In this document: one piece after another, positions 23,784-31,525 of the stretch
Position numbering within the stretch: the first letter of the stretch is position 1
Layout of the letters: each line of letters begins with the position of its first letter
DNA from: Alphaproteobacteria bacterium
GTDB taxonomy: Bacteria; Pseudomonadota; Alphaproteobacteria; Rs-D84
Assembly: GCA_009784815.1 (NCBI GenBank)
Contig: WQXN01000006.1
Span: 1-54,276, forward strand
Reading direction: 5' to 3'
DNA length: 54,276 nucleotides
Position numbers and translations under genes: made by a program
Notes under the pieces: generated by a model
Database searches by the model: none
Told to the model about the DNA's origin: nothing
The model's input: only the letters and a program-made list of their open reading frames with translations

Positions 23784-24821
23784 ATGACTATGATATTTGA
23801 CGCTCACGTCCATGCCCGCGAAGCGGACTCGATCGAATTCAACGAAGTAATAGGGATTTACACCGCTTTATCCGGCGCGGTTTATATGATGAATTTTCCA
23901 AATCCGCTTGATCTGTCCAACGTATTCGAAGCAGTGGATTTTTGCAAAAAGTATTACGCGGATATAATGGAAGTCGCCGGAAAAGTCAATTCAAGGCATC
24001 GCGCGCTTTTGATGCCGGTGCTTAACGAAACCATGCGGCCCGACCAGCTAGAAAGTTTTATAAAAAGAGCTGATTTTCCGCTGGCGGGATTCAAACTTTT
24101 TCCAAAGGGGCAAAGCACGAATTCCGGCTACGCTCCCTCGACCGAGCTTGCGCAAAACCTGATAGACGTAGTACAGGCCGAGGGTTTGCCGCTTGCGCTT
24201 CATTTGGAAGACCCGGACGAACCGGACGCTTCGAAAAAAGAAGCGTCAGCAATAAAAAACATTCTGCCGCTTCTTATCGACAAGGACGGCAAGCAGCGCG
24301 ATATGAAAATCTCGATCGAGCATATATCGACCACGGACGCAATACAAGCCGTGGTCGAGCGCAACCTGCATTGCACGATCACGCCGCACCATCTGCTTTG
24401 GTGCCAGGAAGATTTCGGCATAACCGATCCGTCGCAAGCCGAAGGCATTCTGTCCAGGGAATATCCGTATTTCTTTTGCAAGCCTTTGATCCAGACCAAA
24501 TACAACCAGTTTTTCTTAAAGCAATTCTGGCAGTCGGGTTATAAAGGGATCATGCTTGGCTCGGATTCCGCTCCGCACCGAGAAGCGAATAAGATAGTTG
24601 AAGAAGGAAAGACGCCTTTCGCCGGAGCGTTTTTGGGGGACGCAAACACTTCCTACAATCAGACGTCGCTTGGCCGAGTGTCCGAGTATTCCAAAAACGG
24701 AGCCGAATTTTATTTGGGCGGCGGAGTGTATCAGCTTTCGTCCGCCATGCAGCCCGACGAGTCGAATCTTGTTAAAGTCAAAAATATCCTGACTTTGGAA
24801 AATTGCGGAAGGATCAAATAA
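23784..24821 (+). CDS. pyrC: Dihydroorotase
   Basis: Class II (PyrC-type) zinc amidohydrolase of pyrimidine synthesis, interconverting carbamoyl-aspartate and dihydroorotate; 345 residues as usual. Visible motifs: metal-binding HVHAR near the N-terminus, the carboxylated lysine in GFKLFPKG, ligand histidines in ALHLEDP and ISIEHIST, and catalytic Asp in LGSDSAPH. An AAGGAAG ribosome site precedes the ATG. The next GT2-FkbM gene starts three bases after the stop. A pyrK-pyrD fusion lies at 45.2 kb, so the pathway is dispersed. Confidence 0.93.
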   Translation: MTMIFDAHVHAREADSIEFNEVIGIYTALSGAVYMMNFPNPLDLSNVFEAVDFCKKYYADIMEVAGKVNSRHRALLMPVLNETMRPDQLESFIKRADFPLAGFKLFPKGQSTNSGYAPSTELAQNLIDVVQAEGLPLALHLEDPDEPDASKKEASAIKNILPLLIDKDGKQRDMKISIEHISTTDAIQAVVERNLHCTITPHHLLWCQEDFGITDPSQAEGILSREYPYFFCKPLIQTKYNQFFLKQFWQSGYKGIMLGSDSAPHREANKIVEEGKTPFAGAFLGDANTSYNQTSLGRVSEYSKNGAEFYLGGGVYQLSSAMQPDESNLVKVKNILTLENCGRIK

Positions 24822-24824
24822 TAA

Positions 24825-26918
24825 ATGCCGGCAACCGAAACAATAGTTCCAAGATCCGTAGTCGAGGTTGCAGATTCCAAGCCCGGTCCCGTCGTATCTT
24901 TTATAATCCCATTCCATAATGCAAAACGCTATCTTAACCGGGCGGTAGCGTCCGTGGCCGGGCAGACGATCCGCAACATAGAAATAATTCTTGTGGACGA
25001 TTGCAGCACGGACGGCTCGGAATCCGTCGCCGAAAAATGGGCCGCCGCGGACGGTCGCGTAAAAATAATTTCCAATTCCGAAAACTATGGTGTCGCCGCA
25101 TCGCGCAATATGGGCATGGACGCCGCATCGGGTGACTATATCGCCTTTGTTGACTCGGACGATTACATCAATGTCGATTGGGCCGCGCAGACGTTGGCCG
25201 CGGCGTGGAACCACGAAGTCGACATAGTGGTCGGACGTGCTGTGGCGTTATGGCCAAGCGGCAGAATGGACAATTATTTTCGCGGTTTTCCCGGACAGAA
25301 GATCGAAAACAACGTACACACGGGCGCCTATAATAAATTCTGCAGCTATGTGATCTGGGGGGTATTGTTCAACCGCGAATTTTTGACGCGGAAAAAACTT
25401 CGCTGTCTTTCATTCAAAGTAGGAGAGGACATCGAATTTATGTACAGGGCGTTTTCATTGTGCAGAAAAGTCGCGGTCGAGCTTGGGGCGGTATACACTT
25501 ATTATCAGCGCCGCGACGGCCTGATGGGGTCCGGCGGCGGTGAAGACAAAGCTTTGGCTATCGCCGACTGCCAGCTTGGCGTCGCCGAAACGATACTAAG
25601 GAACTTTCGCGAATCCCGTCTTTACGACAAAGACGGATGGATGGGATTGGCTGAAGTTCAAATGATATCCGGCATGCTGACGTTTATGTTGTACAGTCAA
25701 CAAAGCGACGAGGGAGACCGAATTTATCAAAGGTGGAGACGCAGCGTCCTTTCGATAAACCTGCGAAAAAACAAATCCGCCAAATGGTTTGAAAAACGAA
25801 TAAGACGGCTTGTCGGGCTTGCTAAAACTCAGGGGGAATTTATGAAAATTGCAAAAGTTAAAATTACCGCGAAGAAAATGGAATATGTGCGGCGCATATC
25901 GTGGTTCCATTATATAAAGTTTTCCATAAGAAGAATGTCGGAATGGATTTCGGGCCGCTCCGAGAAGTTCGACAGCGAAAAGATTTTCGCCGAGGCTTGC
26001 GGCGCGAATTCGGTCGGTGAGGAAGAAATTTTTCAGGCTTACTTTCTTAAAAACAATATGCCGGAAAAAATAGCAAGGCTAAAAGAAGGGCTTGACGACG
26101 AGTCCAAGCAAAATATAGATATGTTTCTTAAAAGATCCCTTGTGTTTCCCGATTCTAAGATCGCCGGTAATTATAAGATAAGTCAAGAGTTTATAGACGC
26201 CATGCAGACCGGTCGGGACAAAGCCGATACGGAACTTTTCAAAAAGGACTTGCCCAATTACAAGCGGGAGTTCGCTTTGGAAGATGACGAGTATAGTTTG
26301 TGCGTATTTCTTCACCATCATGGACTGAAAGCAGCGGACGACAAAATTAAAAAATATATTTCAGGCAAGGATTTTATAGACGGAGGAGCTTTCGTGGGAG
26401 ACACCGCGCTGATGCTAAGCAAGCATTATAATCCAAGGTCGGTTCATTCGTTTGAAATTTCGACAGAGAATATGAAGGCGTATAACAAGAATATGGAAAG
26501 GAATCCATCGTGGTCAAGCAAATGCCGTTTTGTTCCAATGGGGCTGGGCGGCGAAGTCGGGGTCGCATCCTTATACGACTGCGGAGGTTCCAGCTCAAGC
26601 ATTTTTGAAAAAGGCGAAGACAAGGTTAAAATCACGAACTTGGATTCGTACGCCGCCGAAAATAATTTGGACGTAGGGTTTATCAAACTTGATGTCGAAG
26701 GCATGGGTCTTGAGGCGGTAGAAGGAATGAAGGATACAATAAGGAAACACCGTCCGGTATTATCCGTGGGAATTTATCATAATCCGACGGAATTTTTTGA
26801 AATACTTCCCAGACTCCGCGAGATTTGCGGCCCGGATTACGAATTCAAGGTAGTTCAGCTTTTCCCATTTTCCCACAGCAATTTGGACACGGCCGTTTTC
26901 GCTTATCCCAAGGTATGA
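24825..26918 (+). CDS. GT2 glycosyltransferase fused to FkbM-type methyltransferase
   Basis: Two-domain protein of 697 residues. Residues about 20-240 form a GT2 domain (VVSFIIPFHNAKRYLNRAV, EIILVDDCSTDGS, DYIAFVDSDDYINVDW with DSDD metal site). A helical linker of about 220 residues follows, including basic segments. Residues about 500-690 form an FkbM-family SAM methyltransferase: DFIDGGAFVGDTALMLSKHY (SAM loop), VHSFEIS, KITNLDSYAAEN and FIKLDVEGMGLEAVEGM. It probably transfers and methylates a sugar in one polypeptide. It sits three bases after pyrC. Confidence 0.85.
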   Translation: MPATETIVPRSVVEVADSKPGPVVSFIIPFHNAKRYLNRAVASVAGQTIRNIEIILVDDCSTDGSESVAEKWAAADGRVKIISNSENYGVAASRNMGMDAASGDYIAFVDSDDYINVDWAAQTLAAAWNHEVDIVVGRAVALWPSGRMDNYFRGFPGQKIENNVHTGAYNKFCSYVIWGVLFNREFLTRKKLRCLSFKVGEDIEFMYRAFSLCRKVAVELGAVYTYYQRRDGLMGSGGGEDKALAIADCQLGVAETILRNFRESRLYDKDGWMGLAEVQMISGMLTFMLYSQQSDEGDRIYQRWRRSVLSINLRKNKSAKWFEKRIRRLVGLAKTQGEFMKIAKVKITAKKMEYVRRISWFHYIKFSIRRMSEWISGRSEKFDSEKIFAEACGANSVGEEEIFQAYFLKNNMPEKIARLKEGLDDESKQNIDMFLKRSLVFPDSKIAGNYKISQEFIDAMQTGRDKADTELFKKDLPNYKREFALEDDEYSLCVFLHHHGLKAADDKIKKYISGKDFIDGGAFVGDTALMLSKHYNPRSVHSFEISTENMKAYNKNMERNPSWSSKCRFVPMGLGGEVGVASLYDCGGSSSSIFEKGEDKVKITNLDSYAAENNLDVGFIKLDVEGMGLEAVEGMKDTIRKHRPVLSVGIYHNPTEFFEILPRLREICGPDYEFKVVQLFPFSHSNLDTAVFAYPKV

Positions 26919-27902
26919 TTATTCCTCGACCGTGACGCCCATTTTTTCCCAAACGGGCATCATGGCTTTCTTGTTTATAATGCTGCCATCGGTGATTTTA
27001 AGCACAGTAATAATTTTTTTGTCCGACCTGACCGTCTCGGCCTTTTTCTTCGCAAGATAAACGGGGGAAGTTTTTTGCGCGCCCTCCTTGAACCACTGCG
27101 GAGGTCTGCCGCCCATCTCCTCCTCTTCCGCGATCCACGCGCCTTCGTCTTTGTGCTCTGCTATAACGCGGATTTCCTTGTCGGTTTCGATCAGTTCAAT
27201 TCCGTCATCTTCGACGTCTTCTTCCTTGTCGTTTTCCTTATTATCGCCGCCGAAAGTCATGGGCTTGAATTCCATCGGCGCGAAGCTTGGCGCGCTATCT
27301 TTTTGCGGCGCGCTTTTCGGAGTCGGATCAAAGTCGTCCATCTCAAACAGATCGTCGCTTTCGGTCTTGGTCGCCTTTGCTGGCGCAGGCGCGTCCGCCG
27401 TGAATTTTTTAGGAGCTTCTTTTATTGTCTCTTTCTGTTTTAGGATTTCGGTAGGCTCGGTTTTGTTCTCTTTTTCTTCGGTTTTCTTTTCCTCTTCGAC
27501 AACTGGCGGAATAGACTCCGCACGCTGCTTAATTTTTATATAAGCGTTTTTAAGTTCGTCCGGCAGATCCTTTTTAATTTCTATTTTCGGCGCGGGATCT
27601 TCTTTTGCTTCATGCTCGGCCGGCGCCTTTACTTCGGCTTTTTTGGGTTTTTGAAATCCTTTCCATTTATAGAATAACGTCGCCATGGCCGCGCCTATCG
27701 GCAGGGCGGCTGAAATGGAAATCAGCAGGGCGGTGCCGCGAAGCCCGCCAAATCCATAAGTGGCGGCAAGATGCCAGTGCCGCGCGGACAGCACGTCGAA
27801 TCTAAAAGCAAGCCGCAGGAAAACTATGCAGAAAGTTATCCATGCCGCCCACCAGACGGCTTGGATTAAAATGACTTTAAACAAGGTTTTTGCTTTTTCC
27901 AT
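26919..27902 (-). CDS. Membrane-anchored protein with long charged tail, unknown
   Basis: Protein of 327 residues. Two transmembrane segments lie near the N-terminus (VILIQAVWWAAWITFCIVFLRLAF and TALLISISAALPIGAAMATLF). A roughly 160-residue low-complexity Lys/Glu/Pro/Ala linker follows, then a C-terminal folded region of about 70 residues (GAWIAEEEEMGGRPPQWFKEG, SDKKIITVLKITDGSIINKKAMMPVWEKMGV). The topology resembles envelope-spanning or membrane-scaffold proteins, but no family is recognised. The promoter is perfect-consensus and leaderless, implying strong expression. Convergent with the GT2-FkbM gene. Confidence 0.6.
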   Translation of the reverse strand: MEKAKTLFKVILIQAVWWAAWITFCIVFLRLAFRFDVLSARHWHLAATYGFGGLRGTALLISISAALPIGAAMATLFYKWKGFQKPKKAEVKAPAEHEAKEDPAPKIEIKKDLPDELKNAYIKIKQRAESIPPVVEEEKKTEEKENKTEPTEILKQKETIKEAPKKFTADAPAPAKATKTESDDLFEMDDFDPTPKSAPQKDSAPSFAPMEFKPMTFGGDNKENDKEEDVEDDGIELIETDKEIRVIAEHKDEGAWIAEEEEMGGRPPQWFKEGAQKTSPVYLAKKKAETVRSDKKIITVLKITDGSIINKKAMMPVWEKMGVTVEE

Positions 27903-27908
27903 GTGGCT

Positions 27909-27937
27909 ATTATAAAGAATAAATACTATTTTGTCAA
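27909..27937 (-). promoter_or_regulatory. Perfect-consensus leaderless promoter
   Basis: Minus strand TTGACA (27937-27932), 17-bp spacer, TATAAT (27914-27909), six bases, ATG at 27902. Confidence 0.8.
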
Positions 27938-27952
27938 CATATATTTAATACG

Positions 27953-27982
27953 TTGAAATTCACCGGCGGGGGGGGGTATAAT
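27953..27982 (+). promoter_or_regulatory. Promoter with 9-G spacer tract (putative phase-variable), GT2 gene
   Basis: TTGAAA (27953-27958), 18-bp spacer whose last nine bases are Gs (27968-27976), TATAAT (27977-27982). The ATG at 27991 is eight bases on, so the mRNA is leaderless. Confidence 0.75.
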
Positions 27983-27990
27983 GCGGCCTG

Positions 27991-28968
27991 ATGTTAATAT
28001 CCGTTATAATTCCTATTTACAATGTCGAGAATTACATTGCTCAGTGTCTGGACAGTCTGATCGCGCAGACTTTGCAAGATATCGAAATAATTTTGATAGA
28101 CGATTGCAGCACGGATAATTCTTTGAGAATAGCTGAAGACTACGCTTTGCGCGATCCAAGAATAAAAATAATTCGGCAAAGTCGGAACATGGGGCCGTCC
28201 GCCGCGCGCAATATTGGAATAAGCCAATCGTCCGCCCCATACATCATGTTTTGTGATCCTGATGATTTTGTCCAGCCCGAGTTTTGCGAAAAAATGTTCC
28301 ATGGTGTAAACTCTTACGGCGTAGATATGGCGGTATGCGGAACAAATGTGATTTTAGAGACCTCCTGCGATCCATTGGATGTCGAACAAAATATATATAA
28401 CGACAAGCGCGACGTTGTTTTGGCGATGGACGACAGCGTGCGCTTAAACCTTAGCGTTGTGATATGGGATAAGATTTTTCGCCGCGATATAATACAGCAA
28501 TACAATATCCGGTTTCTTGACAGCCAGCTGTATTACGGGGACAATATTTTTTCGAAATCATATTTCATGTTCGCCCAAAAAGTTCGTTTCATTCCCTCGA
28601 AACTATATAACTACCGCATAAGGCCGGAAAGCATCATGACTCGCACAAGAAATTACAAACCAGGCATGAGTCTGTGGATTTTGAAAACTTTCGCAGCGGT
28701 GTACGAGTTTGCAAAGAAACATGATTTGCTGGATCGCGATCGGAGGTACTTGGCAAAGAATTTCTTTATTAACCTTGGGTTTGCTTTCGAGTGGGAAAAG
28801 ACGGAAAACGGCCGCAAGGATATTTACAAATTCGCATTGGATTTTATAGAACAAGAAAATCTGACGGGACAAGGTTTCTTTGCAGACTTTCGCCCGTATT
28901 TGAGAAAACTGAAAAACAGGACCTATTGCGGCGAAAAGCGTGGAATTATCAGGCGGATTTTCGGTTAA
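27991..28968 (+). CDS. Glycosyltransferase family 2 protein
   Basis: GT2 of 325 residues opening MLISVIIPIYNVENYIAQCLDSL, then IEIILIDDCSTDNS, PSAARNIGISQSSAPYIMFCDPDDFVQPEFCEKM (DPDD metal site). C-terminal helical region ends KRGIIRRIFG. It is closely similar in form to the N-terminal half of the 24825 protein. The promoter carries a 9-G spacer, so ON/OFF modulation of a surface sugar is likely. An ABC exporter follows 60 bp downstream. Confidence 0.88.
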   Translation: MLISVIIPIYNVENYIAQCLDSLIAQTLQDIEIILIDDCSTDNSLRIAEDYALRDPRIKIIRQSRNMGPSAARNIGISQSSAPYIMFCDPDDFVQPEFCEKMFHGVNSYGVDMAVCGTNVILETSCDPLDVEQNIYNDKRDVVLAMDDSVRLNLSVVIWDKIFRRDIIQQYNIRFLDSQLYYGDNIFSKSYFMFAQKVRFIPSKLYNYRIRPESIMTRTRNYKPGMSLWILKTFAAVYEFAKKHDLLDRDRRYLAKNFFINLGFAFEWEKTENGRKDIYKFALDFIEQENLTGQGFFADFRPYLRKLKNRTYCGEKRGIIRRIFG

Positions 28969-29029
28969 TATAACGCTTGCGATACGGTTTGCGCGGTGTT
29001 AAGGTATAAGAATACAAGAGTTGAAAGCA

Positions 29030-30856
29030 ATGATAAAAAAAGCAAAAAAAATCACCGAGCGAATACGGAAATTCATCAAGAACGATGACCCGGAAACAAA
29101 GGTTAAATGGATAATATACGGCCGCGTATGGCGCGAAATCGGCCGCCCTCAGCTGTGGGGCATAATTGCCGCCGTAGCCTGCATGGTAATAGCGGCCGGA
29201 GCAGAAGCGTTTTCCATAACCCTGGTGCGCCAGGCCATAGATTACGGTTTCACGGCTGACAACATGACGTTCCTTTACCTTTTGGGACTGCAGATCATAG
29301 CCGCTTTTTTCTTCAAGGGCGCGTTCGGATACGCCAATACTTTGATAATGGGCCGCGTCGGCTTGCGCGCCGGAACCGCGTTCCGCCGCCGCATATACGC
29401 GCATGTTTTGCGCCAAGACATGAGCCGGTTCAAGAAAAACAATTCCGGCGCGCTGATGAATATGTTTTCCCTGCAAAGCGCAGCGCTTATGGAGCTTGTG
29501 ACAAAGGTGCTAGTCAATTTCATACGCGACTGGGTGACCATATTCATAATGATCGGACTTATGATCTACTATGCCGCTCCATTGGTCGTATTGCTGCTTT
29601 TCATAGTTCCCGGAGTCATGGTTCCGATGGTAATGATACTCCGCAAGCGGGCCAAAAATACGCGCAGATATTTCGGCATAGCCGCTTCCAGCGCCCAGTG
29701 GGTTCTGCAAAGCATTCAGGGAATAAGAACCATACAGGGCTACAACGCCGAAACCGATTCCAAAAAACGCATGGGCAGCATTGAAGACAAGGCCATACAC
29801 ACGCAGTATAAAAACATACAGCTGGACGGACTTCGCAGCCCTATAATGGAGCTTATGATAAGCCTTGGCCTTGCGCTGTCGTTGATCGTCGGCGGAGTTT
29901 TCATAACTTCCGGCCGCATGTCGATCGGAGATTTTACCGCATTCCTGCTTGCGCTTACCGCGGCCTACAAGCCGGCGAAAAGCCTGACTAACATAAGCGG
30001 AGGAATCCAGACCGGCCTTATCGCCGCCGAAGCTTTGTTCGGGTTTATCGATTCCGAGCCTTTGATAAAAGATAAAAAGAACGCCAAAAAATTAGACGCC
30101 TCGAAGGGTATAAATGTCGAGTTTGAAAACGTGGGTTTTTCGTTCGACGACGATCCGACGCGCAAAATTTTGAACGATATAAACCTGGTCGTGAAATCCG
30201 GACAGTCTTGCGCTTTGGTCGGAATCAGCGGCGGAGGAAAGACCACCATGGTAAACTTGCTGGAACGTTTTTACGACGTGACCGAAGGCAGCATAAAGAT
30301 CAACGGCACCGACATCAGGGACTATGCTTTGGAATCTTTGCGCAGCAATATCGCGGAAGTGTCTCAGGATGTGTTTCTGTTCGACGGATCGATTGAAGAA
30401 AACATACGTTTTGGAAAACCGGACGCCACCCATGAAGAAGTGCAGGAGGCTTCGCGCATAGCCAACGTGGACGAGTTCGTGCAAAAAATGCCCGAGAAAT
30501 ACAACACCGTAATAGGTGAACGCGGAGTCATGTTAAGCGGCGGCCAAAAACAGCGCGTCGCGATCGCCCGCGCGGTGCTTAAGGACGCTCAGCTTCTGTT
30601 GTTGGACGAGGCGACAAGCGCGCTTGACACCAGGTCCGAACGCATGGTGCAGGAAGCTCTTGCTAAATTGATGGTCGGCCGCACAAGTTTCGTCGTAGCG
30701 CACCGCTTGTCCACCATAGTCAACTCGGACATAATCTGCGTCATCAAGCAGGGTATAATAGTCGAGCAGGGGACGGACGAAGAATTGTATGCGCTTAACG
30801 GCGAGTACACCGGTCTAAAAAATCTTCAACTCGCTAAGAAGGACAAAGAATCCTAA
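29030..30856 (+). CDS. MsbA-like ABC lipid/glycan exporter
   Basis: Fused permease-ATPase of 608 residues with a basic N-terminus, six transmembrane helices (about 40-320) and an ATPase domain with Walker A GISGGGKTT near residue 398, Q-loop EVSQDVFLFDGS, signature LSGGQKQRVAIARAVL, Walker B LLLLDEATSALD and H-loop VAHRLST. It is closest in layout to MsbA/lipid-A or multidrug exporters. The ATG at 29030 is preferred to TTG at 29021. Position after glycosyltransferase genes suggests export of a lipid-linked saccharide; this is inference. Confidence 0.87.
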   Translation: MIKKAKKITERIRKFIKNDDPETKVKWIIYGRVWREIGRPQLWGIIAAVACMVIAAGAEAFSITLVRQAIDYGFTADNMTFLYLLGLQIIAAFFFKGAFGYANTLIMGRVGLRAGTAFRRRIYAHVLRQDMSRFKKNNSGALMNMFSLQSAALMELVTKVLVNFIRDWVTIFIMIGLMIYYAAPLVVLLLFIVPGVMVPMVMILRKRAKNTRRYFGIAASSAQWVLQSIQGIRTIQGYNAETDSKKRMGSIEDKAIHTQYKNIQLDGLRSPIMELMISLGLALSLIVGGVFITSGRMSIGDFTAFLLALTAAYKPAKSLTNISGGIQTGLIAAEALFGFIDSEPLIKDKKNAKKLDASKGINVEFENVGFSFDDDPTRKILNDINLVVKSGQSCALVGISGGGKTTMVNLLERFYDVTEGSIKINGTDIRDYALESLRSNIAEVSQDVFLFDGSIEENIRFGKPDATHEEVQEASRIANVDEFVQKMPEKYNTVIGERGVMLSGGQKQRVAIARAVLKDAQLLLLDEATSALDTRSERMVQEALAKLMVGRTSFVVAHRLSTIVNSDIICVIKQGIIVEQGTDEELYALNGEYTGLKNLQLAKKDKES

Positions 30857-30866
30857 GCAAATATTT

Positions 30867-31010
30867 CAATTTCGCGCTAAATCGTTGATTGCCTGCGGGA
30901 AGCCGAAAATTATGTATTTGTTATACACTGCATTTCGCCTTCCCTTGGCACTGAACGATTTATTATCGAAATTGCGATTTGCCTGGATTCTTTGAGTTTA
31001 TTCATCGAAT
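30867..31010. repeat. Structured intergenic repeat, copy 3
   Basis: Same fold as copies 2 and 4 with different bases: CAATTTCG (30867)/CGAAATTG (30967); TAAATCGTT (30878)/AACGATTTA (30954); TGCC/GGCA; GGGAAG (30897)/CTTCCC (30939). Tail GGATTCTTTGAGTTTATT. It fills most of the 30857-31097 gap. Confidence 0.8.
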
Positions 31011-31046
31011 TTGTGGCGGCTCTAATATTCTTTGGGTTTATAATTA

Positions 31047-31075
31047 TTGACAAAACATTCATAAAGGTTTATAAT
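31047..31075 (+). promoter_or_regulatory. Perfect-consensus promoter of the 31098 gene
   Basis: TTGACA (31047-31052), 17-bp spacer, TATAAT (31070-31075), right after the repeat tail. Confidence 0.8.
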
Positions 31076-31097
31076 CCTAAAAACCATAGGTTAAATT

Positions 31098-31403
31098 ATG
31101 AAATTCGAATCCGTATTAATGGGGTCGGAACTTTTTATAAGGGGCTTTCTATCTTCGGCGATAGGCGGTCCTGTGCAGTGTTTTTTCGAAGGCCACCGAG
31201 TCGCATCCAAAGGCGCGAATTCCAAATTAAGCGTTGTTGAAAATATGGTGTACGATCTAAATCCGACGTATGAAAGCGTTGCTTGGTGCATAGGTATCGG
31301 CGTCGGGACATTGGCCGTTTTACCATTATCTTTGGCTGCCGGTCCAGCGGGCCGCTTTTGCGGCGGCGTTCAAAAGGCTGTTACCGGCATGGTCATGGGC
31401 TAA
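31098..31403 (+). CDS. Small hydrophobic protein, unknown
   Basis: Protein of 101 residues. A central and C-terminal hydrophobic stretch rich in Gly/Ala (SVAWCIGIGVGTLAVLPLSLAAGPAGRF) suggests one or two membrane segments; the N-terminal half is mixed. No family recognised. It has a perfect-consensus promoter 22 bases upstream but no clear ribosome site. It lies between the structured repeat and the tRNA-Asn. Confidence 0.5.
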   Translation: MKFESVLMGSELFIRGFLSSAIGGPVQCFFEGHRVASKGANSKLSVVENMVYDLNPTYESVAWCIGIGVGTLAVLPLSLAAGPAGRFCGGVQKAVTGMVMG

Positions 31404-31410
31404 AAATCTC

Positions 31411-31438
31411 TTGCATTCATCGTATTCGTCGTTATAAT
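31411..31438 (+). promoter_or_regulatory. Promoter of tRNA-Asn
   Basis: TTGCAT (31411-31416), 16-bp spacer, TATAAT (31433-31438), 11 bp before the tRNA. Confidence 0.7.
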
Positions 31439-31449
31439 GGGCGGGTTAC

Positions 31450-31525
31450 TCGGGTGTAGTTCAGTTGGTAGAACACCGGACTGTTAATCCGTATGTCGCT
31501 GGTTCGAGTCCAGCCACCCGAGCCA
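31450..31525 (+). tRNA. tRNA-Asn (anticodon GTT), integration target
   Basis: 76 nt with encoded GCCA. Acceptor TCGGGTG/CACCCGA; anticodon GTT at 31483-31485; T-arm GCTGGTTCGAGTCCAGC. Its last nine bases form part of the 18-bp att core, and the recombinase gene reads into it on the other strand. Confidence 0.95.
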
